Shown here: one piece after another, positions 1-8,500 of the stretch
Numbering within the stretch: the stretch's first letter is position 1
Layout: each line of letters begins with the position of its first letter
Source: CAZKWG01 sp964615375
Lineage (GTDB): Bacteria; Myxococcota_A; UBA796; CAZKWG01
Direction: 5' to 3'
Length of the DNA: 14,867 bases
Assembly (NCBI GenBank): GCA_964615375.1
Contig: CAZTOW010000091.1
Location: forward strand, 1 to 14,867
The notes under the pieces: model-generated
Database searches by the model: none
Seen by the model: only the letters and a program-made list of their open reading frames with translations
What the model was told of the DNA's origin: nothing
Program-made: the position numbers and the translations under genes

Positions 1-45
1 CATGTCGGACAGAAATTGTCCGAGCAATGCGGTGGACTCATGGAA
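1..45. mobile_element. Possible insertion-sequence end with a perfect 7-bp palindrome, disrupting the glycosyltransferase gene
   Basis: Positions 5-23 read TCGGACA-GAAAT-TGTCCGA, a perfect 7-bp inverted repeat. GC falls to roughly half in about the first 50 bases, against about 75% in the adjoining coding sequence, and the predicted protein loses its membrane character at the same place. Inference: the sequence crosses into a mobile element near position 40-45, and the contig may end there because such elements are multicopy. No transposase is visible and I cannot assign a family. It could also be native coding sequence with a chance palindrome. Confidence 0.25.
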
Positions 46-518
46 TGGAAGATCCACAGCGTCGCCACCAGCGCCCCCGTGTGGGCCATGCGGCTGGCGG
101 CCAGGATCAGCAGACCCGGCGAGAGCGCGAGGACGCAGGCCGCGAAGAGCGCCGCGCGGTCGTCTTCGGTGAGGCGTCGGGCCACCTCCCAGCCCAGCAC
201 CACCGCCAGCGCGGCCAGCATCGGGTTCAGGAGGGCGCCCAGCGAGAGCGCCTCGAAGGGCGCCAGCAACAGCGGCCAGCCCGGCGGGAAGGCCGCCGCC
301 AGTCCCGGCTCCGTCATCAGGAAGCTGTAGCGCAGGAGCCCGGCCGGCTCGTCCAGCGGGGCGACGCGGTGACCCTCGGCGAAGATCCGGGCCTGGATGG
401 TGTAGGCCACCTCATCGGGGACGTGCGGCACGCCGCCGAGGGCGAGGAGGCCCAGGCCCAGGGAGAGGGCGAAGGCGACGAGGGCCAGGGCGGCGACGGA
501 GCGGGGGAGCGGGGGCAT
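1..518 (-). CDS. PMT/ArnT-like (GT39-type) membrane glycosyltransferase, N-terminal part, runs off the window
   Basis: The frame is open from ATG at 518-516 to the window edge (172 complete codons). The N-terminus is a hydrophobic segment (about residues 6-28) followed by HVPDEVAYTIQARIFAEGH. The Asp-Glu after the first membrane helix and the spaced Tyr/Ala are typical of dolichol/undecaprenyl-phosphate-dependent glycosyltransferases of the PMT/ArnT type, which move a sugar from a lipid carrier on the outer face of the membrane. More hydrophobic segments follow at about residues 70-105 and 125-155. The last ~15 residues before the edge (SMSPPHCSDNFCPT) are Cys/Pro/Ser-rich and not membrane-like, coincide with a drop in GC, and sit on a palindrome, so the gene may be interrupted. 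No good Shine-Dalgarno precedes the ATG. A TACACT hexamer lies 10 bases upstream, compatible with leaderless transcription. The family call is fairly safe; substrate is unknown. Confidence 0.65.
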   Translation of the reverse strand, partial: MPPLPRSVAALALVAFALSLGLGLLALGGVPHVPDEVAYTIQARIFAEGHRVAPLDEPAGLLRYSFLMTEPGLAAAFPPGWPLLLAPFEALSLGALLNPMLAALAVVLGWEVARRLTEDDRAALFAACVLALSPGLLILAASRMAHTGALVATLWIFHSMSPPHCSDNFCPT

Positions 519-528
519 GGCGGGGAGG

Positions 529-534
529 AGTGTA
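529..534 (-). promoter_or_regulatory. Candidate -10 element (TACACT) for the glycosyltransferase gene
   Basis: On the minus strand TACACT lies 10 bases before the ATG at 518. There is no purine-rich Shine-Dalgarno between them, which fits a leaderless or near-leaderless transcript. No convincing -35 box is seen upstream, where the sequence is already the end of the preceding SIR2-like gene. Confidence 0.25.
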
Positions 535-548
535 GCGCGGGGCGGGCT

Positions 549-2519
549 TCACCTGTGGCTGGTCAGCTCCTTGAGCCTGTCCTCGAATTCGATGGTCAGA
601 TCAAAAAAGAAGTCCAGTGCGGAGGTCTCCAAGGCGCCCCCTTTTAAGTTCAAGGGCACTGACGGGGCGGGTAACGACAGCGAAAGCCTTTGTATCTGAG
701 CGCGCGCCTCGGGCGCGAGGCGTTCCACGCGATGCAGGAGGCGATGGAGCTGCGAGAGCTGATCGGGCCTACCGTAACGCCTCCTTAGCGCCGATAGTGT
801 TGCTTCGGTATCTGCCGCGATTGGCAGGCTGTCGTAGATCTCAGGCAGATTCAGCCGTACAGCCAGATTTGATGGATCTGCAAAGATCTTCGTGAGGAGC
901 CGAAAGGTGTTGCCCCAGGGGTCGCCAGCGAGCCCTCCACTTGAATGATGCGCTGACATGAGCAGGTCCAGCCAGACTCGCGATGTGCTGCTGAGCTGTT
1001 GGGGGTCCAGGTGCCAGGATGCGAAAGGATCAATCCAGATGGGTATGATGCCGTGGCGTCGGTCCTTGAGGAGTTTCTCGACAAGGTCCTGAAGGGGGAA
1101 GTCATCGAGCCTGCTCCCGACGACTACGAGCCAGAGTGGATCTCCGGGGAGATCTCCAATGACCTCGGCGATGTGCCGGATGTCACGGGCCACCTTCTCC
1201 CTGGGGCTCTCAAGGTCATTCGCGCCGGTTCGCGGGTCGGCTAGCGTTCCACAGGGCCGAAACAGACGGCTTCGGTCAAGGTCTGCCCCTCCCTCGGGGC
1301 CAAACGCCCAGTGGCGCGTAAGGTTTCTAGCGCTCCGTGCTGGATTCCAGCGAGTCACGTCAACTGCATGTCTATCCTGGGCATCGACCAGCGCGTTCGC
1401 GGCACGCTCCACAGCGCGGTCCTGGTTCGCGCAGATCCAGCAGGACCAGGGTAGGCGCGCAGCGAGCCAGGTCTGATATGGGAATCCGTGATCGAATCGC
1501 CGTAGAACCGTCTGGAGCCTCTCCCACTCGATTCTCGGCTGACTTGGGAGAAAGAAAGACTCCATCTTCAAGCGGTAGCCAGGGAGCTCAGAGCTGTCTC
1601 GTGCCATCGCGCGCCGGAACTCCTCGAAACTGTCCAACACGCCACCGCGGTTGTGGCTTGGATGGGGCGGCTCCACCTTGCGTGGAGCCTCGCGGGGAGC
1701 CTCGCCGGCCGCGAGGCGGCACGCCTCCTCAACCAGCCACCAGATTGGTGGTAGTCCGGGTCCGTAGCTCCCCTGGCTCAAGTTACTTCCCCCGCCGGTG
1801 ATGAGGACCACCTCGGGTGGATCCGAGAGCTGTTTACCGGTCCGCTGTGCCAATGCCTCTGCTAGTGATCCGAGAAGCTCCACTCTCCCATTTGAATCTC
1901 CTGAAGGGGCTGGGACTGTCTTAAGGGGGCCATACCGTAGCAGCGCTGGGGAGAGACGGCTCCTCAACTCTTGAAAGGCATTGGAGGTACGTCGGCGCCA
2001 GGGGAGTTGCGTGCAATCCGGGGAGCGCCCCTCAGGAGTGGCTGTGGAAGAAGCATAGGGATAACTGGTGACGAAGAGAGTGTGAACTCGACTGTCAGCG
2101 GGCCCCGCGTTCAAGCCGCATAGAATCTTGTGGAGTTGTTGAAGATTGCGCTCACCTCCTGTGACTAGGAGAGGTGCATCGAGTGGTATGGGGCGGAGGC
2201 CTGCTTGTGCAGGAAGATAGCGGTCTACGACAAGGACTGTCCCATCAGGAAGCGGATCGGGTCCGCCCTCATCGTGCGCTCGTCGAAGAAGCATGTCACG
2301 GATCATCAGGGCTTCGCAGGCATCTTCTGCGTCCCTTAGATGTAGCCACCAACGGGGCAGACGCTCCGAGCCATAGAGCTCGCGCGCGAGCCTGTCCCCA
2401 GCGTCAGACTGGTCATCGATCAGCAATCCAATCTTGCGAAACTGATGGACGATCTCGGCCGTCCTCAGCTGGATCGTCTGACGCGCGTCATTAGCAGTGT
2501 CTGTCAGCGCAGGGCTCAT
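549..2519 (-). CDS. Receiver-like domain fused to a divergent SIR2-like domain; putative effector of a coupled two-gene system
   Basis: This is a 656-residue soluble protein with no signal peptide or membrane helix. Residues ~25-135 resemble a response-regulator receiver: an acidic pair D35-D36 in GLLIDDQ, a central VVDRYLPAQAG with Asp99 followed by L-P at +3/+4 and Gly at +8, then hydrophobic LLVTGG with Thr120. Residues ~236-510 resemble a SIR2-like NAD-binding fold: VVLITGGGSN (glycine-rich loop), ICANQDRAVERA (Asn365 and Asp367, as in the TTNYD motif), RPCGTLADP (as in HGSL, but Cys423 replaces His), and WLVVVGSRLDDF (like the late GYSxxD motif). The C-terminus (~520-656) is helical and unassigned. 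The start ATG overlaps the upstream gene's stop as ATGA, with GAAGGG 3 bases before it. SIR2 effectors in anti-phage systems usually hydrolyse NAD+; whether this one can is open because of the His-to-Cys change. Both domain calls are by eye. Confidence 0.6.
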   Translation of the reverse strand: MSPALTDTANDARQTIQLRTAEIVHQFRKIGLLIDDQSDAGDRLARELYGSERLPRWWLHLRDAEDACEALMIRDMLLRRAHDEGGPDPLPDGTVLVVDRYLPAQAGLRPIPLDAPLLVTGGERNLQQLHKILCGLNAGPADSRVHTLFVTSYPYASSTATPEGRSPDCTQLPWRRRTSNAFQELRSRLSPALLRYGPLKTVPAPSGDSNGRVELLGSLAEALAQRTGKQLSDPPEVVLITGGGSNLSQGSYGPGLPPIWWLVEEACRLAAGEAPREAPRKVEPPHPSHNRGGVLDSFEEFRRAMARDSSELPGYRLKMESFFLPSQPRIEWERLQTVLRRFDHGFPYQTWLAARLPWSCWICANQDRAVERAANALVDAQDRHAVDVTRWNPARSARNLTRHWAFGPEGGADLDRSRLFRPCGTLADPRTGANDLESPREKVARDIRHIAEVIGDLPGDPLWLVVVGSRLDDFPLQDLVEKLLKDRRHGIIPIWIDPFASWHLDPQQLSSTSRVWLDLLMSAHHSSGGLAGDPWGNTFRLLTKIFADPSNLAVRLNLPEIYDSLPIAADTEATLSALRRRYGRPDQLSQLHRLLHRVERLAPEARAQIQRLSLSLPAPSVPLNLKGGALETSALDFFFDLTIEFEDRLKELTSHR

Positions 2520-5500
2520 CGTCCCTTCACCTGTTCCTTTCTCTCAATGCGGACGGCAAAGAGTAATGTTCCGAGGTCATTGTGTGGAGCCAGATCTGAA
2601 GGTTGTCCTCGGGAGTCTACCAGGTCGACGCTGGCCTTCAGCCCGAGCAGGTCGCAAATTCCGGCCACCATGGGAAGCCCCATTCCGCTCGCACCTGACC
2701 GATCTTCTGCCAGCCGCACTCTTGGCGAGAGCGCACTTCTGGCGATAGTGCGGAGCTTGTCCCCATCTGACGGCTGTGGGGCCTTCAGTGTCTCTGAGAA
2801 GGGACGCGGTCCCCAGATCAGCACGCCTCCGTCCTCGCACTTCATGTGCAACTCACGACACGAAGGCTGGCAAGCGTAACTGTCGATGTTCTGGATCAGC
2901 TCTCCGAGCAAGGCCTCCCAGATGGTCAGCGTGCCCGACAGGTACCCCTCATCAGGAGCATCCCCTTGCATCGCCAGACTCAGGCCATGTGCTCCCCCAA
3001 TCTGGCCGGCAAGGGTGATGAGCGCATTGATACTTACGCGCTCCTCAGAGTCCTCATGTGACGACCGCAACCCGAAACGTTCGCGGAGGGCGACGGCCAT
3101 CAATACGTTCGCGAGGTGGCTACTCTCCATGAGGCGTGTCGCCCGAGCCTCCAGCTCGCGCAAGAGTCGACGAGGCTCAGGTGTGATGGAGGATGCGCTC
3201 TCCCCACGTGTGTCGGCTGCTCGCCACGTGGGCGACTCCTGTGCGATGAGCTCGATGACAACGTTCATGAGCTCATCGGTACCCCGGCGAAAGGCATGGC
3301 GGTTGTAAGACCCAAGGAGCTGAAGAAGTTCGTCGGCATCGGCGCTTCTCGTACGGATCTGCTGAAGCCAGCTGTCGAGAAGTCGAATGAACAGTCCCCG
3401 CTCGGGCTGAAACAGATCTGCCTGGGTAGAGTCATACAGGACCTCGATCTGCTCCTTGCATAGCTGTGCTGCTTTGTTGAGATCGTCCGTCAGGGTCCGC
3501 ACTGCCCCTCGCGCGCCCTCTGGGTCCACCGGCACACGTGAGCGAGGGGCACGCACAAGACCGCGGATCGTCTCGCGCAGCTCGTGTAGACGCGCGAGCC
3601 AGGCCTGGCTGTGACGGAAATGCCGGGGCCGCGGAGCACTCGCTGCGTTCTGGCTCAGATACCACCAACTGTGTCTGGGACCTATGAGCTCCTGTGGGCT
3701 TCCCTCAACATGGTGAAGCGGGTCCAAGAGCCGGATTGCCTCCAGGACAACCGCAAGCTCATACCGAAAGGAGCGTTCTTGATCACTTGGGGGCGCCTTC
3801 TTGCCTCGGAAGTGAGACTTGAATTCGGAAGTGAACTCGTCTGCGCGGCTCTCGACGGCAGACCAGGTGGCGACGCCAGGACCGTTTCGGGAGACATCTG
3901 GAGGGGCACCGCCTGCGCGCCGTCCAAGTCTACTGTAACAGCTGAAGGCCCTCTTTGCTGCTCTGATCTGCTTGAGACTGCTCTGGGCATTCTCGCACTC
4001 TGCAGATCCGGCCTTAAGACTGAGGATCATCGGCACGAGTTGTCGAATCACCTGCTCGAGCCAGAGCTCGATTGAAGAGCAGAGGTCTGAGGGTGCCTCG
4101 AGCAAGCTGGCTTCACTGATGATCTTCGCGCAGATGAGTGGCCGATCGGGGAAGAGCGCCAGCGTCAGCGCAAAGTACCGCGCGAACGCGAGAGAGAGCG
4201 GCGCGCCGAGGTCCAGATCGGCGCGCCGGATGCGTCCGATGTCCGCAACAAGAGCCGTCAGCGCTTCCATGCTCGCGTCATCGTCGCCTCCAGGTAGACG
4301 GGACTCGAATCGGATCTCGCCTCCGAGCAGTTGACCCTCTCGCGTCGTGTAGCGGAAGGCGACGGCCAACCACAGCGCACGATTCAAGGTCTCCAGCGTC
4401 TCCAATACGACCAGCGCATCCGAATAATAGAGTCTCGGCCGAATGATCACATCTACGAGATCATGACGGTACTGACGCAGAGTCTCGGGCAAAAGCTTCT
4501 CTCCCTCAGGGGCGCTCTTTCGTGGCCGTCCAGACTGGCCTCTGCCGGGCCACCAACACAGCAGCAGCAGATCCGGCCAGTCAAAGACATGCTTGAAGGT
4601 ATGCATCAGCACCCTGCCTCGGAGGGCGACACCCTGGTCCAGCCATCGCAGCGAGAGGTCCTGGGCAAACAATGTGAGCTCACCAGCCTCGCGGATCAAG
4701 TCTGCGCGCCAGATAGAGCTCAGCTCGGCGCGGAAGACTCGCTCCAGCACCCTGCGGGCCGTACCCGCACAGGCCTCCCATGCGTACTTGGCGGGGCGGT
4801 GATCCAGGGGGCGACGAGAGAAGAGCTCGTTGACCCTTGCTTCCAGAACCTGGCGATAGGTAGCGAAGTGGGTCCCCAGGTCCTGTGGCGGGTGCATGGG
4901 GCTCCTCTCCAAGGCCTGGTTGAGCTCACTGGCGAGCTTCTGTCCCGCATCTTTCAGCTCGTGCCAAAGCGCAAATTGTAGCATATGAGGTTCGCGAAGT
5001 GGGATGAGGCGAAGCCATGCTCTTCGGATATAGAGAGCCTCGCCGACACAAGCGGAGAGTGATGGTGAGACTGAGTTGTGTTGCGCAGACTTCGTGTCGG
5101 GCTGCCCGTAGTTGGGGCGCATTCGCTCGACATACGACCAGCGCTGTGCGCTGCCCAGGGGCATCACCAGATCGAAGCTATGGAGTCCTCCGACGCTGTC
5201 ACCGACCACGAAACGCAATAGGGACCGGAGGCCCTGCAACGAGTCGTGTTTGTCTTCGGGATCGACGTCCCCCAGGACGGCTGCCCGGGCGGCTACCGGA
5301 AGCCGGAAGCGATCTACTCGCGCCCCAGGGAAGCGCCGAGGGCGGTACGCTCCTCTCTCTCTCTGGGCGCTTGGCGCCACCAGCGGGGTCACCAGATCCA
5401 CATCATAGATGGAGGCGTAGCCGCTCTGCGTCAGCGCCAGGAGATGCTTCACCGCGCCCCCTGCCGTGAAGGCCGCTGCAGACTTCTCGGGGGGCGGAGT

Positions 5501-8500
5501 CATCTCGAACCAGAGTAGGGCGGTGATCGCATCCCCCAGCGTGGTCGAGATAAGGTAGGTGCTACTTAGGGACATGGTCCCATCAGTATCCATCGTCATC
5601 TGCAGCCGATGTACGGCCAACTCTCCCTCGGCCGTGCCGACCGCTAGCAGTCCCCGATGTGCCTCACCGGCCTCGGGTAGGAAGCTGACACGCCAAACCG
5701 CACCTCGGTGCGCGAGGAGAAGACTGGGGCTCAGGTCGGAGACACTCTCGGCCCCCCGCACACCGGGTGTGAGTGTCCACACTCGCAGCCCCCCATCGTG
5801 GAGGCCGCTGAAGAGCAGGTCGCTCGTCCAGTTGGTCTGTGAACGGGGAGCGTAGCATAGAGAAGAGCACGGGTTGTAGGCTGGGCCATGAAGGGAGCGA
5901 GCCCGTGGCGCGGTCTTCTCGGTGCCGCTTTGCGTCGATGTCAACTCACCGCCCTTCGGGGTGTGGGTGGCCGGGCTCGGGTGCCTCACTCTCAGCTTCA
6001 TCCCACCGTCATCGCCTTCAAGAGTAACAGTAAAATACTCGATCAGCCGCTCGTCCGACCCGCCTCCCATGCCAGCCAGCAGGCGCAGAGTGTCTCCTGG
6101 GCGAAGCCTCTCCGAGTCCGTGGCGAGGGCGTAGATCTCCGTATTGGGCCGATCGACCAGGATCTGTTTGACGTAGATTGTATCCCTGAGGTCATCTGGG
6201 CCTACCTCCAGGGCTGCACAGGCGCGAATCAGCAGAAGACAAGGACCGTGAGCCTCAACTGCACGGTCCGGCGTGCCTGCAAGATCGACGTTGTGCTCAC
6301 GCCAGCCCTTGAAGGACACAATGACGATGAACTCGGCGAATTTTGATGTCTGGGTGTCTACGGTGTCCGACTCGATGGGGAGCGCACAGAGCGCCCTGGC
6401 ATAGGGACCATGGTGATAGCGTCTGGTGAAGTCGGCGGCGTGGTGAAGACGCACACTCTCCTGCTCAAACTCAAGTGGGCTTTCGTGCGAGGGATGCATC
6501 GCCTTTGCCCACAGCAGCGCGCGGTCAGATCCAGTTCGCCATGCTCGAAGCGCTCCATCGTTGCAGGCCTGAATGCAGATGTCTCTGACCCTAACCAGTG
6601 ACCGCGTAGTTCCAGTGTCGTTTGTTGCTGGATGCCCAGTCCAGGTGTGGTCTACCCGCTCCCCCAGGAGTCGCGTCTCAAAGGCTAGTTGATCCAATCG
6701 TACCTTGCAGTTCGCACTCTTTCTGATTAATCCTCGTAGCCCCAGTGGCCGGATATCTTGCACCTTGCCTTTGATGAACCACTTGCGAAGGAATTCCTCG
6801 AAAAGGTTCAGACTCGACTGTGCGACTACCATGAGGCCCGGGGGAGTGGAGATCACTTCTTGAATGTCGCCAACCGCGGCGCGCGCCAGCGTACTTGGAT
6901 GCATCGAGGTTGAGGCGTGTGCCCGTCGCATGAGGCAAAGCACGACATCTCGGTAGCGTTGAACGAGCGCCCTGGATCGTTGAGGAACCTCGGGCATATC
7001 CGCGTTGACGCTCAGGGAATCACGCAGCCGCCGTGCGCATCGCGCGGAGAGGTAGCGGAGGTCTGTATCTGCAACGCTGGCGAGATGGTGGTCGAGCTGA
7101 TTGATGCGACTCTCCCACTCCTCACGGGCATCCGTTGGATCGTGCCCCACTTCGCTTGGTGCGCACGCGTCAAGGGGTAGATGTTGGTCTATTAGCTGCT
7201 TCAGCTCGATGAGGGCAAGCGGGGTTCGCTGCTCCGCTTTCAGATCGGCATTACCGCTCGTGCTGGTCTTGCGCTGGCGCTCTAGCTCTTCGACTAGCGC
7301 CGCGTGGAGCATCTTGACTGGTGTAAGAGAGGAGAGAATGAGCTGACCCTCCCGACTCGCGACGACCAGCCAGGAGGGGCCATCTGGGCCCGATGACGCA
7401 AACCGCACATGCAGGATGTTCCCTACTGGACGCCTCCCTTGTAGTTGGATTGTTCGGGCGACCCGCTCCAGCTTCCACGGGTGTGTCTTGTCGGCAGATC
7501 TATCCAGGCGCCAGGAGCGGGCGAGTAGCCCATTCTGGTCTCTGCGGCCGACTACAACGTGTACCAGCGGACGGTTGCCATCGCTCTCCATGAAGCCAGC
7601 GGGAGCGTCTGAGCGATGACCACTCTGAAGTCTCTCTGCGCCCAGGCTCAAGAGCGGCCAGGAGACAGAGCAGGTCACTCCTGAATGTGCTTCCGTCCAC
7701 TTTGGGAATAGATTGGGCCCTTCGTCGGTGAGGTTGTCCTTGTCTACATCCTGCAGTGTGATGGACGGGGTTTGATGTCCGGGCTCCCACGCCTGGGCAA
7801 GGGCGTAAGGCAGAAAGGCAGCATGAGAGGGAGTAAGCACCGCGAGTCCGACGCGGCAGGATGAGAGTGCGCGGAAGCGCTCACCCTCCATGGGTGGAGC
7901 GAGTCGATATCTCTCCGCGGCAGCATTCAGTAGGCCAGGTCTATACGCATTCAGAGTACCATCTCCTCCAAGCACCCAGAGGTGTTGGCGACTCCCGGTC
8001 GCGCTTACGATAGGCTCCTGGGTCCAGTCCTTGAGCAGCTCGCAGGGGTTCATCGTTCTGGCGCGAAACTGAGCTCCCAGACGCTCCAGCACGTGAACAG
8101 GGCCTCCTCGTGTCCAGCCAAGGGCCAGCGGGGTCGGGACGTCCACCTCAACTCTCCAATGCCCGGGAGGTGTGAGCCGGGCTGCTCCCTCGAAGCGCAG
8201 GAGAGCATGAGGGGTCGCTTCTGGCAGTCCTTCGCAAGGTACGGAGTCGATCCCCGTCACCCCGTCTTCGCAAAGGTAGAGGATCAGCCACTCGCGAGCA
8301 CCTGCGCCAACCACGAGCGTGTTCTCGTCCAGCCATGCCAGCGCTCGAATCGCTGATCGCTCCTCGATATTCGGCCCATCCTCCCATACTCGGTCGACAC
8401 CTCTGAGGGGTGTCCACATTCCCCTGTCGTCTCTCGATACCACCAGCAGGCTCCCGTCTTTCGAGCCGACCGCGACGCGTCGCGCGCGCGGGGCTATGGC

